A stretch of DNA of 64,000 bases. It comes from an uncultured Sutterellaceae bacterium. Its GTDB lineage: Bacteria; Pseudomonadota; Gammaproteobacteria; Burkholderiales; Burkholderiaceae_F. Below the pieces are notes generated by a model. It saw nothing but the letters and a program-made list of their open reading frames with translations. It was not told where the DNA came from and searched no databases. The DNA lies in assembly GCA_902797695.1 (NCBI GenBank), contig CADBTW010000065.1, positions 48,087-112,086 on the forward strand, in the 5' to 3' direction. This document shows, piece by piece, positions 8,536 through 17,698 of this stretch (the stretch's first letter is position 1; every line of letters starts with the position of its first letter). Made by a program: the position numbers and the translations under genes.

Positions 8536-11500
8536 TTACGAGCCCGAGGGCTCCTCCGCGCCGGGAGCCGATTCCGGCGCGCCGGGGACAGCTTCGGCCT
8601 CGGCATCGCCTTCGCCCTGGTCCGTGACCGGCGTGAGGGAGACGAGGGCATTGTCGTCGGTATCCACGTCGATCAGCTTCACGCCCTGGGCTCCCCGCGA
8701 GCACTTGCGGATGTCCTTCACCGGCGTGCGGACGAGCTTTCCCTTCCTCGAGAGCAGGATCACGTCGTCTTCCTCGCCCACAAGGCACGCCCCGACCACG
8801 CGTCCGTTCCGTTCTGAAGTGCCGATCGCGATGATGCCCTGGGTGTTGCGGCCGTGGAGCGTGTACTCCGCAATTTCGGTCCGCTTCCCGTAGCCGTTCT
8901 CACAGGCCGTGAGGACCATCTTCCCCTCGTCATCGTTCGCGACGAGGAGCGCGATCACCTTGTCGCCGGGCTTCAGCTTCATGCCGCCGACGCCCCGGGC
9001 TGCGCGGCCCATGGCCCTCACGTCGTTCTCGTCGAACCGGACCGCCTTCCCGGCATCCGAGAAAAGCATCACGCTGTGGTTGCCGTCCGTTAGGTCGACG
9101 CCGACCAGCACGTCTCCGCTGTCAAGCGAGAGGGCCGCGGTGCCTGCAGCCTGGATCTTCGAGAATTCCGTGAGCGGCACTTTCTTCACGACGCCGTTCT
9201 GGGTCGCGAAGAAGACGTAGTGCGTGCGGGCGAAATCGCTGAGGAGCGACGTCCTGAAGGCCTCGCGGGCGAGGCTCCGGGAGGATTCCGGAAGGTCGCC
9301 GAGGGTTTCCGCGTCCCATTCCGGGCCGCGCTGGGCGGCGAGATCGGAAAGCGAGGCTTCGAAAAGCGCCTTCGCCTGGGTCCGAACCTCCTCCGGGAGA
9401 TCCGCCATCTGGATCTGGCTCCAGGTCTTCGTGCCCTTCTGCTCCGTGCCCGACTCTTCCCCTTCGCCCGAATCCCAGCGCGCGAGCTCCTTCAGCTTCG
9501 CCTGAACCCGGTTCGGGAGGGCGTTCGCGTAGACCGCTCCCCAGGCCTCCTGCGTCATCCCGGCAAGCTCCTCGATGTCCGCCTTGACGCTCGCGCGGAC
9601 CTGCTCCCGGACTTCGAGCGGCACTTCCCCGAGCTTCACCTCGTTCCTCGCAAGGCGGAGGAGCTGAGCCCGGACAGGAGCGCGGGCGGTGGAAAAGAAC
9701 ACGCAGTGTGTGTCGTCCGGCGTCGGGATCGGAAGGATCTTCGTCACGCGCTCAAGCACTTTCTCCTTGCCGCCCTTGCCGTCGTCCTGCTCGTACTGCT
9801 GGAGCGAAACGAAGTTCTGGATCGGGCGGCCCTTGGCGCTCGCGGACCCGGACGGCACGCGGAAGGCGTGGTCGATCAGGTACAGGCGGCCGAGGTTCGT
9901 GAAGCAAAGGATGTGGTCATGGGTGCTCGCGACGATCAGCTGGGCGCCCGCGTCCTGGTCGCGAAGCTTCCCGGAATTGTTTCCCTTTCCGCCGCGGATC
10001 TGGGCTCGGTAGTCGGAGAGCAACTGGCTCTTCACGTACCCGTCGCGGCTCATCGTCACGACGAGGTCGCGCTTCGGGATGAGGTCGAGCTCGTCGAAGT
10101 CGGGATCTCCCGACTGGTCGATCTGGGAGCGGCGGACGTCGCCGTACTTCTCGCGGATGTAGAGCAGGTCGTCCGAGATGATCTTCACGACGCGCTCGTC
10201 GTGCGCGAGGATGTCGAGGTAGTCGGTGATCTGGCGGCAGAGCTCGCGGTACGCGGCGACGATGCTTTCCTGCTGCGTCGCGGTAAGGGTCTGCAGCCGC
10301 ATGTCGAGGATCCGCTCGGTCTGGGTCTTTGAAAGCCAGTAGAGGCCGTCCGCGCGGAAGCCGCTGTCAGGATCGGCGTCCTGCGGGCGGTAGTCCGTGT
10401 AGTTCCCCGAAACCGAGGCGATCATTTCCTTCACGACCTTCGCTTCCCAGCCGCGGCCCATCAGGCGGGACGAGGCCTCGGCACGGTCCGAGGAGTCCTT
10501 GATGATCTCGATGAAGTCGTCGATGTTCGCGAGAGCGATCGCGAGGCCTTCCTGCAGGTGGCCGTCGGCACGGGCCTTGCGGAGGAGGAAGCGGGTGCGG
10601 CGGGTCACCACCTCGCGCCGCAGCCCGATGAAAGCGTCGACCAGCTGCTTCAGGTTGAGGAGCTGGGGCCGCCCGTCAAGCAGCGCGACCATGTTGATGC
10701 CAAACGTCGTCTGGAGCTCGGTCAGCTTGAAGAGATTGTTCCGGACGGCTTCCGGGTGGGCGTCGCGCCGCAGCTCGATCACGATCCGGATGTCCTTGGA
10801 GGACTCGTCACGGAGGTCCGTGATGCCTTCGATCTTCTTCTCGTTCCGGAGGCCGGCGATCTTCTTGATGAGTTCGGCCTTGTTCACCATGTAGGGGATC
10901 TCGTCCACAATGAGCGAGGTGCGCCCCTTGTCGTCCGTCTCCTCGTGCATCTTCGCGCGAATCAGCATGGAGCCGCGACCCGTGCGGTAGGCCTCGCGGA
11001 CCCCTTTCAGGCCGAAGATGATGCCTCCGGTCGGGAAGTCAGGCGCCGGGAGGATGCGGATCAGGTCCTCGACAGAGGCGTCCGGATGATGGAGCTCGTA
11101 GAGGCAGGCGTCGATCGTTTCGTTCAGATTGTGCGTCGGGATGTTCGTCGCCATGCCGACCGCGATGCCTTGGCTGCCGTTCACGAGCAGCTGCGGGAAG
11201 CGGGCCGGAAGGACGCTCGGCTCGAGCTCCGTGCCGTCGAAGTTCGGCGTCATGTCGACCGTGTCGCGATCGATGTCGGTGAGCATTTCCTCGGCGATCC
11301 GGGAGAGCCTCACCTCGGTGTAGCGCATGGCGGCCGCCGGGTCGCGGTCGATCGTGCCGAAGTTCCCGTGGCCGTCGACCAGCGGATAGCGGAGCGAGAA
11401 GGGCTGCGCCATGCGGACGATCGTATCGTAGACCGCCGTGTCGCCGTGCGGATGGTACTTGCCGATCACGTCCCCGACCACGCGGGCCGATTTCTTGTAG

Positions 11501-11736
11501 GGAACGTCGTGGCGGTTTCCGAGGCGCCACATCGCGTAGAGCACGCGGCGGTGCACGGGCTTGAAGCCGTCGCGGGCGTCAGGGAGGGCGCGCCCGATCA
11601 GCACGCTCATCGAGTAGTTCAGGTACGCCTCCTCCATTTCGTCGGAGATGTTGACCTGATGGATGTCTTCGTCAAGCTTCGAGACAAGGCCGTCCGGGGC
11701 TGCTGCGCCCGAGCCTTCTTTGGTTTCTTCTGCCAT
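8536..11736 (-). CDS. gyrA: DNA gyrase subunit A with large insertion in the C-terminal propeller
   Basis: GyrA breaks and rejoins DNA and, with GyrB, introduces negative supercoils. The N-terminal breakage-reunion domain is normal: the quinolone pocket reads [10 protein letters not shown] (threonine at the position of E. coli Ser83, Asp87 kept) and the catalytic tyrosine lies in AMRYTEVRL. The C-terminal domain has the GyrA-box segment IRGGKGN and propeller blades such as [11 protein letters not shown] and [11 protein letters not shown]-like repeats. At 1066 residues it is about 190 longer than E. coli GyrA. Most of the excess is a charged, helical-looking insert at about residues 682-837 between the first two blades, plus an acidic tail. 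ATG at 11734-11736 has a weak ribosome site. Confidence 0.97.
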   Translation of the reverse strand: MAEETKEGSGAAAPDGLVSKLDEDIHQVNISDEMEEAYLNYSMSVLIGRALPDARDGFKPVHRRVLYAMWRLGNRHDVPYKKSARVVGDVIGKYHPHGDTAVYDTIVRMAQPFSLRYPLVDGHGNFGTIDRDPAAAMRYTEVRLSRIAEEMLTDIDRDTVDMTPNFDGTELEPSVLPARFPQLLVNGSQGIAVGMATNIPTHNLNETIDACLYELHHPDASVEDLIRILPAPDFPTGGIIFGLKGVREAYRTGRGSMLIRAKMHEETDDKGRTSLIVDEIPYMVNKAELIKKIAGLRNEKKIEGITDLRDESSKDIRIVIELRRDAHPEAVRNNLFKLTELQTTFGINMVALLDGRPQLLNLKQLVDAFIGLRREVVTRRTRFLLRKARADGHLQEGLAIALANIDDFIEIIKDSSDRAEASSRLMGRGWEAKVVKEMIASVSGNYTDYRPQDADPDSGFRADGLYWLSKTQTERILDMRLQTLTATQQESIVAAYRELCRQITDYLDILAHDERVVKIISDDLLYIREKYGDVRRSQIDQSGDPDFDELDLIPKRDLVVTMSRDGYVKSQLLSDYRAQIRGGKGNNSGKLRDQDAGAQLIVASTHDHILCFTNLGRLYLIDHAFRVPSGSASAKGRPIQNFVSLQQYEQDDGKGGKEKVLERVTKILPIPTPDDTHCVFFSTARAPVRAQLLRLARNEVKLGEVPLEVREQVRASVKADIEELAGMTQEAWGAVYANALPNRVQAKLKELARWDSGEGEESGTEQKGTKTWSQIQMADLPEEVRTQAKALFEASLSDLAAQRGPEWDAETLGDLPESSRSLAREAFRTSLLSDFARTHYVFFATQNGVVKKVPLTEFSKIQAAGTAALSLDSGDVLVGVDLTDGNHSVMLFSDAGKAVRFDENDVRAMGRAARGVGGMKLKPGDKVIALLVANDDEGKMVLTACENGYGKRTEIAEYTLHGRNTQGIIAIGTSERNGRVVGACLVGEEDDVILLSRKGKLVRTPVKDIRKCSRGAQGVKLIDVDTDDNALVSLTPVTDQGEGDAEAEAVPGAPESAPGAEEPSGS

Positions 11737-11826
11737 TCGCTGCCTGGGAAATCGGGAACCGGGAAAGCCTGCCTGGGAGAGGGGAAATGCCTTCCGAAGG
11801 CTTCCGGAACACTTGTTACAAGGAAG

Positions 11827-11855
11827 CTTTTATTTTAACAGATAAGGGGATTCAA
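11827..11855 (-). promoter_or_regulatory. Candidate sigma-70 promoter of gyrA
   Basis: Minus-strand -35 TTGAAT (11850-11855), 17-base spacer, -10 TAAAAG (11827-11832). It is the best-spaced pair in the AT-rich patch before gyrA, but the -10 is not ideal. Confidence 0.4.
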
Positions 11856-12005
11856 CACCCTCCCGCGATTCACGGGAAAAGGCCTGCGGGAAGGGCTTCA
11901 GGGGCCTTCCAAGGACATGGGCGAAAAACGAATGTGTCCCCATTTTTGATGTCTGCCTGAATCGGCAGTGGCATGGAAAGGTTTTTTCGGCCGTGGCGAA
12001 GGGAT

Positions 12006-12033
12006 AAAAAAACCCGGGGCGAACCGCTCCGGG
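12006..12033 (-). terminator. Terminator of alaS-tusA operon
   Basis: Minus-strand stem CCCGG-A-GCG / CGC-C-CCGGG with a three-base loop, followed by seven T residues. It lies 33 bases past the tusA-like stop. Confidence 0.88.
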
Positions 12034-12065
12034 ATCCCTCCAAGGAAGCAGGCGCTTCCCGCCTG

Positions 12066-12320
12066 CTACCCCCTTTTCTTCAGGAAATGCACGTAGCGCA
12101 CCGAGTCTCCGGAACGCTCCTCGCACTGCCCGAGGAGCGCGTTCCCGGTCTGCTTCGAGAAGGCCGCGAGGTCCTTCACGGAAACAGGATCCAGGCAGGA
12201 AACGCGGAGCACCGCGCCCGGCTCCATCCGCCGGAGCGCATGGGCGCTCTTCAGGACGGGCTCGGGGCAGTTCCCGTCGACCTCGATCGAGAGGTCGAAC
12301 GCGATGGCGTTATTCGGCAT
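12066..12320 (-). CDS. TusA/SirA/YedF-family sulfur-carrier-like protein
   Basis: An 84-residue protein of the TusA fold. It keeps the hallmark CPxP: the segment [11 protein letters not shown] has Cys18 as the likely sulfur-carrying residue, at the start of the first helix. Length and the second half (G-x-x-L-x-V-x-x-x-D-type strand, then a KDL...F helix) fit the family. TusA relays persulfide sulfur, for example to tRNA thiolation; other members act in selenium or sulfur metabolism, so the exact job is open. The ATG lies inside the 3' end of alaS with an 11-base overlap, which suggests coupled expression with AlaRS and perhaps a link to tRNA or cysteine sulfur metabolism. Confidence 0.85.
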   Translation of the reverse strand: MPNNAIAFDLSIEVDGNCPEPVLKSAHALRRMEPGAVLRVSCLDPVSVKDLAAFSKQTGNALLGQCEERSGDSVRYVHFLKKRG

Positions 12321-14952
12321 GTTCCCTCACCCAGCCCTCGACGGATTCGAGAGCCTTCGGGAGAGCGGCGGCGTCCGAGCCGCCCGCCATGGCGAAGTCC
12401 GGCTTCCCGCCGCCCTTCCCGCCGACCTGCGCCGCGACGAACTTAACGAGTTCGCCCGCCTTCAGGCCACGCTTCACGAGGTCGGGGGTAAGCCCTGCGC
12501 AGATCTGCAGCTTCTCGCCGCCGGTCGCGGCAAGCACCACCACGGCGCTCTGGAGCTTGTCACGGACCTTGTCGGCCGTGTCGCGCAGCGCCTTCGCGTC
12601 CGCTCCCTTCATGGCGACGGCAAGGACCTTGATCCCGGCGACATCCTTCGCCTTCTCGGAGAGCCCCGCACCGGCCTGGGTGGCGAGCTTCTCCTGAAGC
12701 GATTCCACTTCCTTCTGCAGCTCGCGGATCTGGTCCTGGGTCGAAGCCACCTTCTCGACGAGCTCGGACTCCTTCACGCCGCGGAAGTCGGCAAGAAGCC
12801 CGGAAACGAGCGCGGCCTTTTCCTGGGTGAACCTGAGGGCGTTCATGCCGGTCACGGCCTCGATGCGGCGGACACCGGCAGAAATGCCGGCTTCGGACAC
12901 GATCTTGAAGCTGCCGATGTCGCCCGTGCGGGCAACGTGCGTGCCGCCGCAGAGCTCCTTCGAGCTGCCGGCGGTCACGACGCGGACCTCGGTGCCGTAC
13001 TTTTCGCCGAACTCCATTTCGGCTCCGGTTTTCTTCGCTTCCTCGATCGGCATCACCTCGGTCTGCACCAGGACGTTCGCGAGGATTTCCTCGTTCACGA
13101 GCCGCTCGACCTCGGCGATCTGCTCCTTCGTGAGCGGATGGTCGCTCGTGAAGTCGAAGCGGGTCACTTCCGGGGTCTGCAGGCTGCCCTTCTGGGCAAC
13201 GGCTTTCCCGAGGACGTCGCGAAGGGCCTTGTGCATCATGTGGGTCGCGGTGTGGTTGCGGGCGATCGCGGCGCGGCGGCCGGCGTCGACCGCCACGGTG
13301 AACACGTCGCCGAGCTTCACCGTGCCCTCATGGATGTGGACGGAGTGGCCGAAGACGGACTTCTTGATCGTGATCGTGTCGAGGATGTTCGCGAGGGTCG
13401 TCGCGTTCTCGGCGACGCCCTGGTCGCCGACCTGGCCGCCCATTTCAGCGTAGCAGGGGGTCTTGTCGAAGACGATGACGGCATCGTCGCCCGCCTCGGC
13501 TTCCTTCACGTCGGTCCCGTTCTTATAGAGGCCGATCACCTTGCAGCCTTCGGTCTTCAGCTCGCCGTAGCCGCGGAACTCGTTCGCCGGACCGTTGTAG
13601 ACGAGGCCCGCGGCGATCTTGAACTTAGCGGAAGCGCGGGCCTTCGCCCTCTGCTCCTCCATCTCACGGTCGAACGCCTCGGTGTCGACCTTGATCCCCT
13701 TCTCGCGGCAGACGTCAGCCGTGAGGTCGGCAGGGAAGCCGAACGTGTCGTGGAGCTTGAAGACCACGCTGCCGTCGAGCACGCCGTTCGTCGTCTTCGC
13801 GATGGCGTCCTCAAGGATCTCCATGCCCTTCGAAAGCGTGAGGAAGAAGCGTTCCTCCTCGGCCTTGATCACGGCGGCGATGTTCGGGTGGTGCAGCTCG
13901 GGATAGACGTCGCCCATTTCGGCCGCGAGCGGCGCGACGAGCGTGTAGAAGAACGGCTCGCGGGCGCCGAGCTTGTAGCCGTGGCGGATCGCCCGGCGGC
14001 AGATGCGGCGGAGCACGTAGGCGCGGCCCTCGTTTCCGGGGACGACGCCGTCGGCGATCGCGAACGAGCAGGCGCGGATGTGGTCGGCGATCACCTTGAG
14101 GGACGGGGTTCCGGGAACGACGTCCTTCGCGCCGGCCTTCTCGACCGCTTCCTTCGCCGCCTTCATGAGGTTCTTGAAGAGGTCGATGTCGTAGTTCGTC
14201 GGGACGTCCTGAATCACGGACGCGATGCGCTCAAGCCCCATGCCCGTATCGATGTTCGGGTGGGGGAGGCGGTTCATCTTGCCGGAAGCGTCGCGGTTGA
14301 ACTGCGTGAAAACGAGGTTCCACACCTCGAGGTACCGGTCGCCGTCCTCGTCCTTGCTTCCCGGAGGGCCGCCCTGGACGGACGGGCCGCGGTCGAAGAA
14401 GATCTCGGAGCACGGGCCGCAGGGGCCGGTGTCGCCCATCATCCAGAAGTTGTCGGACATGTACTTCCCGCCCTTGTTGTCGCCAATGCGGACAATGCGC
14501 TCAGCGGGAACGCCGATCTTCTTGTTCCAGATGTCGTAGGCTTCGTCGTCGTCGATGTAGACCGTCACCCAAAGGCGCTCGGCAGGCAGCTCGAGCACCT
14601 TGGTGAGGAATTCCCAGGCCCACGGAATCGCCTCTTCCTTGAAGTAGTCGCCGAAGCTGAAGTTCCCCAGCATCTCGAAGAACGTGTGGTGGCGGGCGGT
14701 GTAGCCGACGTTGTCGAGGTCGTTGTGCTTGCCGCCTGCGCGGATGCACTTCTGGCTCGTCGTCGCGCGGGTGTAGGCGCGCTTCTCGATTCCGAGGTAG
14801 CAGTTCTTGAACTGGTTCATGCCCGCGTTCGTGAAGAGGAGCGTGGGATCGTCTTCCGGAACAACAGGGCTCGAAGCCACAATCGTGCAGCCCTTGCTGC
14901 GGAAGAACTGGAGATAGGTATTCCTGATCTCCGAAGCTGTCATGTATCTCAT
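12310..14952 (-). CDS. alaS: Alanine--tRNA ligase
   Basis: Charges tRNA-Ala. The 880-residue protein has the class II catalytic core (residues 1 to about 250: [54 protein letters not shown]). The middle tRNA-recognition region comes next, then an editing domain with the zinc-type [11 protein letters not shown] and [11 protein letters not shown] motifs. The C-terminal DHHA1/C-Ala domain is rich in glycine ([19 protein letters not shown]). Length is standard (about 875). The first ATG is used here; the ATG three codons later (MTASEIRN) matches most AlaRS starts and is equally possible. The leader of about 80 bases has a small GCGGA/TCCGC hairpin. Confidence 0.98.
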   Translation of the reverse strand: MRYMTASEIRNTYLQFFRSKGCTIVASSPVVPEDDPTLLFTNAGMNQFKNCYLGIEKRAYTRATTSQKCIRAGGKHNDLDNVGYTARHHTFFEMLGNFSFGDYFKEEAIPWAWEFLTKVLELPAERLWVTVYIDDDEAYDIWNKKIGVPAERIVRIGDNKGGKYMSDNFWMMGDTGPCGPCSEIFFDRGPSVQGGPPGSKDEDGDRYLEVWNLVFTQFNRDASGKMNRLPHPNIDTGMGLERIASVIQDVPTNYDIDLFKNLMKAAKEAVEKAGAKDVVPGTPSLKVIADHIRACSFAIADGVVPGNEGRAYVLRRICRRAIRHGYKLGAREPFFYTLVAPLAAEMGDVYPELHHPNIAAVIKAEEERFFLTLSKGMEILEDAIAKTTNGVLDGSVVFKLHDTFGFPADLTADVCREKGIKVDTEAFDREMEEQRAKARASAKFKIAAGLVYNGPANEFRGYGELKTEGCKVIGLYKNGTDVKEAEAGDDAVIVFDKTPCYAEMGGQVGDQGVAENATTLANILDTITIKKSVFGHSVHIHEGTVKLGDVFTVAVDAGRRAAIARNHTATHMMHKALRDVLGKAVAQKGSLQTPEVTRFDFTSDHPLTKEQIAEVERLVNEEILANVLVQTEVMPIEEAKKTGAEMEFGEKYGTEVRVVTAGSSKELCGGTHVARTGDIGSFKIVSEAGISAGVRRIEAVTGMNALRFTQEKAALVSGLLADFRGVKESELVEKVASTQDQIRELQKEVESLQEKLATQAGAGLSEKAKDVAGIKVLAVAMKGADAKALRDTADKVRDKLQSAVVVLAATGGEKLQICAGLTPDLVKRGLKAGELVKFVAAQVGGKGGGKPDFAMAGGSDAAALPKALESVEGWVREHAE

Positions 14953-15030
14953 TGAAAATTCCCGAACAGTGGGCGGAGAAAGTTCTTTCCGCTCAATCCT
15001 GAATATTCAGAAGCATTAGCAAATTGGGTC

Positions 15031-15059
15031 ATTCTACCCCATGGAAAACACCGGGCAAA
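15031..15059 (-). promoter_or_regulatory. Candidate alaS promoter
   Basis: Minus-strand -35 TTTGCC (15054-15059), 17-base spacer, -10 TAGAAT (15031-15036), about 80 bases before the alaS start. Confidence 0.45.
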
Positions 15060-15176
15060 CAGCCCGGGATCCCGGGCGGCCGGCCCGGGCGGGAAGAACC
15101 GACTCAGTCTCTCCGAGGGAGAGAGCGTGCGGCCCCGTCCGGAAAACGACGGGGGAAACGGCCGCAGGGAAGCGCG

Positions 15177-16577
15177 TCAGGCGATCGTCGAATAGCCGCC
15201 CGCGCGGTCCGACTCGCGAAGGTACCGGTCGAACTGCATCGCCACCGCCCGGACGAAGATCTTTCCCTTCGGGCTCACCACGATGCGATCCGGGTGAAGC
15301 TCGACCAGCTCGTGCTTCTCATAGTGCGCGAGGTGCTTCAGCTCCCAGGCGAAGGTCTCATCGAAGCTCACTCCAAAGCGCTCCTCAACCTCCTGCTTCC
15401 TCACCTCGAACTGGCACATGATCTTCATGATCACCCAGTGCCGAAGCTCGTCCTCATCGGAAAGGCGGAACCCGCGGACAGTCGCGAGGTGGCCCGCCCG
15501 GATCGCCTCGTAGTAGGGGTCGATCTCGCGCGGGTTGCAGGCGTAGATGCGGCCGACCTTGGAAATGGAGGAGGCACCGAGCGCCACCATGTCGCAGTCC
15601 GCGCGGGTCGAGTAGCCCTGGAAGTTCCGCTGGAGGGTGCCGTTCTTCTGCGCGATGGAGAGCGGGTCCGTTTCCTTCGCGAAGTGGTCCATGCCGATGT
15701 AGCGGTAGCCGTTCGCGGTCAGGTTCCGGATCGCGTCGAACATGATCCCGACCTTCGTGAGGGACGAGGGAAGGTCTGCGTCGCGGATCATCCTCTGGGG
15801 CTTGAAGAAGTTCGGCAGGTGCGCGTAGTGATAGAGCGCGATGCGGTCTGGTGAAAGCTCGATCACCTGTTCGATCGTCTTCGCGAAGCTCTCGCGCGTC
15901 TGGAGGGGAAGCCCGTAGATAAGGTCCATGTTGACGGACTTGAAGCCCGCGCTCCGCGCTTCCTGCATCGTGTCGCGCACGAGCTCATAAGGCTGGACGC
16001 GGTTCACCGCCTTCTGCACGTCGGGGTTCAGGTCCTGGACCCCGAGGCTCATCCGGTTGAGGCCGAGGCTGAAGAGCTTACGGACCTTCGAGGCGTCGCA
16101 GGACCTCGGATCCACCTCGATCGAGAACTCGCCGCCCTCCTGGAGGGTAAAGCGGCCGCGGATGATCCCCATCACTCGCTCGAGCTCCTCGTTGCTGAGG
16201 AAGGTCGGCGAGCCGCCGCCGAAGTGCAGCTGCTCGATCTCGGTGTCGCCCGTGAGGCAGTCCTTCGCGAGATCCGCCTCCCTCGCGATCATGTCCAGGT
16301 ATTCGGTCGCCCTGCCGTGGTCGCGCGTGACGATCTTGTTGCAGCCGCAGTAGTAGCAGACGTCGCTGCAGAACGGAATGTGGACATAGACCGAAAGCGC
16401 CTTCTGGTTCTTCGACGACTTCCTGCCGCGGAGCGCCTCGGCGTAGTCCTCCGGCGTTATGTCATGCCGGAACCGGTCCGCCGTGGGGTACGAAGTGTAG
16501 CGGGGAGCCGGAATGTCGAATTTTTTCAGAAGGCTCAGGTCCGGCAGCTCGACGCCGCTCGAAGCGAGGTTGTCCAT
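15177..16577 (-). CDS. hemN: Oxygen-independent coproporphyrinogen III oxidase
   Basis: Radical-SAM enzyme that decarboxylates coproporphyrinogen III to protoporphyrinogen IX without oxygen, needed for heme synthesis in anaerobic growth. The 466-residue protein carries the iron-sulfur motif CSDVCYYCGC (Cys70, Cys74, Cys77, plus Cys79). The N-terminal RYTSYPTADRF and DLIYGLPLQTRESF segments are typical of true HemN rather than HemW. Length matches (about 457-470). ATG at 16575-16577 has TAGGAG nine bases upstream. It is divergent from fnr, and a perfect FNR box lies about 80 bases before the start, so induction under anoxia is very likely. Confidence 0.97.
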   Translation of the reverse strand: MDNLASSGVELPDLSLLKKFDIPAPRYTSYPTADRFRHDITPEDYAEALRGRKSSKNQKALSVYVHIPFCSDVCYYCGCNKIVTRDHGRATEYLDMIAREADLAKDCLTGDTEIEQLHFGGGSPTFLSNEELERVMGIIRGRFTLQEGGEFSIEVDPRSCDASKVRKLFSLGLNRMSLGVQDLNPDVQKAVNRVQPYELVRDTMQEARSAGFKSVNMDLIYGLPLQTRESFAKTIEQVIELSPDRIALYHYAHLPNFFKPQRMIRDADLPSSLTKVGIMFDAIRNLTANGYRYIGMDHFAKETDPLSIAQKNGTLQRNFQGYSTRADCDMVALGASSISKVGRIYACNPREIDPYYEAIRAGHLATVRGFRLSDEDELRHWVIMKIMCQFEVRKQEVEERFGVSFDETFAWELKHLAHYEKHELVELHPDRIVVSPKGKIFVRAVAMQFDRYLRESDRAGGYSTIA

Positions 16578-16651
16578 GGGGTGTATCTCCTAATAGTCCG
16601 TCGCGATCAAGAAGGGAAGCCGGCATCCGGTTCCTTGAGCCTGCGCTTTAC

Positions 16652-16665
16652 TTGATGCGCATCAA
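16652..16665. promoter_or_regulatory. FNR/ANR binding site between hemN and fnr
   Basis: Exact consensus TTGAT-GCGC-ATCAA, a perfect palindrome and the only such match I found in an intergenic region of this window. It is centred about 81 bases from the hemN start and 184 bases from the fnr start, and can serve both directions. Toward fnr it overlaps a possible -35 position for a -10 TATCAT at 16684-16689, a geometry that would suit FNR autocontrol. Confidence 0.88.
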
Positions 16666-16689
16666 AAAGACCCTCTTTTGGCTTATCAT
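16661..16689 (+). promoter_or_regulatory. Candidate fnr promoter
   Basis: A -10-like TATCAT (16684-16689) lies 17 bases downstream of ATCAAA (16661-16666), which overlaps the FNR box. The -35 is poor, as expected for an activator- or repressor-dependent promoter. Confidence 0.35.
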
Positions 16690-16746
16690 TTGGAAAACTT
16701 CGCAGGCCTCCTCGAAGGCACGAGCATTCTACAGGACGGGACTTAC

Positions 16747-16824
16747 ATGAGAATTACCTCCCTGTTCCTGCGGCGCTTCCAAACGCCGCTCCTGCCTGAC
16801 GATCGAGGCCTCAACTTTGCTTAA
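16747..16824 (+). CDS. Possible 25-codon upstream ORF in the fnr leader
   Basis: An ATG with AGGACGGG seven to eight bases upstream opens a 25-codon frame (begins MRITSLFLRRFQTPLL) that ends with TAA 18 bases before the fnr ATG. It would encode a short basic, partly hydrophobic peptide. I do not recognise it. It could be a translated leader or simply chance; the ribosome site is better than that of fnr itself, which is why I list it. Confidence 0.3.
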   Translation: MRITSLFLRRFQTPLLPDDRGLNFA

Positions 16825-16842
16825 GTCCAGGTATTCCGGCTG

Positions 16843-17616
16843 ATGACGACTCCTAACATACCTTTGTCGACCCTTCGGGTATCGTGCATTAACTGCAACC
16901 TGCGGGAGCGGTGCCTTCCCGCGAGGATGTCGCTGAGGGAAATCGAGCGGATGGAGGACATTGTGACCACCCGCCGTCGCGTGAAGCGCGGCGACGCGCT
17001 CTATCGGGCCGGGGACCGCTTCGACTGCCTCTACGCGATCAGGCTCGGATTCCTGAAGAGCACCGTGATGTCGAGCGACGGACGCGAACAGGTGACCGCC
17101 TTCCACATGGCGGGCGAAATGGTCGGCCTCGACGGCATAGCGAACGAGGTGCATTCCTGCGACGCGATCGCGCTTGAGGACACCGAGGTCTGCGTGATCC
17201 CCTATGAGAAGCTCCTCGACCTCACCGCCACGATGCGAGTGATGGCGGCGCATTTCCATCGGGTCATGTCGCGGGAAATCGTGCGCCAGCACGGCGTGAT
17301 CCTCCTCCTCGGGTCGATGCACGCCGAGGAGAGGCTCGCGGCCTTCCTCCTCAACCTCTCGCAACGGTTCGAGGCTCGCGGCTACAGCCGGAGCGAATTC
17401 GTGCTCCGCATGACCCGCGCGGAAATCGGCTCCTACCTCGGCCTGAAGCTTGAGACCGTGAGCCGGGTCCTGTCCCGCTTCTCACACGACGGGCTGATCC
17501 AGGTGAACCAGAAGCACGTCCAGATCCTCAACGCGTCGGGTCTTCGGGCGATCATCACGGGGCAGGGCCAGTCCGGCCCCCTCCGGAACGGATTCACCGA
17601 GGAAGACCGGTCCTGA
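16843..17616 (+). CDS. fnr: FNR-type oxygen-sensing transcriptional regulator
   Basis: A 257-residue CRP/FNR-family activator. It has the four cysteines needed for an oxygen-labile [4Fe-4S] cluster: the N-terminal cluster CINCNLRERC (Cys15, Cys18, Cys24) and Cys106 in EVHSCDA. A cyclic-nucleotide-fold sensor (about residues 40-130) is followed by a dimer helix and a winged helix. The recognition helix reads LGLKLETVSRVLSRF, where the E-T-V-S-R pattern is that of proteins binding TTGAT-N4-ATCAA. The ATG at 16843 has only a weak ribosome site. A perfect FNR box lies in the intergenic region shared with hemN. A bidirectional terminator follows the gene. Confidence 0.95.
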   Translation: MTTPNIPLSTLRVSCINCNLRERCLPARMSLREIERMEDIVTTRRRVKRGDALYRAGDRFDCLYAIRLGFLKSTVMSSDGREQVTAFHMAGEMVGLDGIANEVHSCDAIALEDTEVCVIPYEKLLDLTATMRVMAAHFHRVMSREIVRQHGVILLLGSMHAEERLAAFLLNLSQRFEARGYSRSEFVLRMTRAEIGSYLGLKLETVSRVLSRFSHDGLIQVNQKHVQILNASGLRAIITGQGQSGPLRNGFTEEDRS

Positions 17617-17635
17617 AATACGGCAACCCCCATCG

Positions 17636-17674
17636 AAAAAACGGAACCGCCAGACGCCCGGCTGTTCCGTTTTT
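17636..17674. terminator. Bidirectional terminator between fnr and apbE
   Basis: ACGGAAC / GTTCCGT arms with a 16-base loop, flanked by A-runs on the left and T-runs on the right, so it can stop both convergent transcripts. Confidence 0.85.
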
Positions 17675-17698
17675 CTGTCTTCAGGCCTCGCGCGGCGG

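Larger units (their letters stand above)
11737..12065 (-). other. Intergenic region upstream of gyrA and downstream of tusA-like gene
   Basis: This 329-base stretch has no believable gene. From the right it contains the alaS/tusA terminator (about 12006-12033), then unremarkable sequence with a weak CTGCC/GGCAG inverted repeat near 11953-11969. The gyrA promoter candidate follows at 11827-11855, and then an untranslated leader of about 80 bases. A perfect 11-base palindrome CTTGTTACAAG at 11812-11822 lies about where transcription would start. Confidence 0.55.

Noticed and set aside
10441-11736. Quinolone-resistance mutation in gyrA
   Set aside because: The position matching E. coli Ser83 is threonine, which is wild type in many bacteria, and Asp87 is intact.
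11953-11969. Inverted repeat CTGCC/GGCAG as an operator upstream of gyrA
   Set aside because: Five-base arms with imperfect symmetry are expected by chance in this composition.
12304-14955. 883-codon plus-strand open frame opposite alaS
   Set aside because: Mirror frame of alaS in GC-rich DNA; the alaS motifs on the minus strand are unambiguous.
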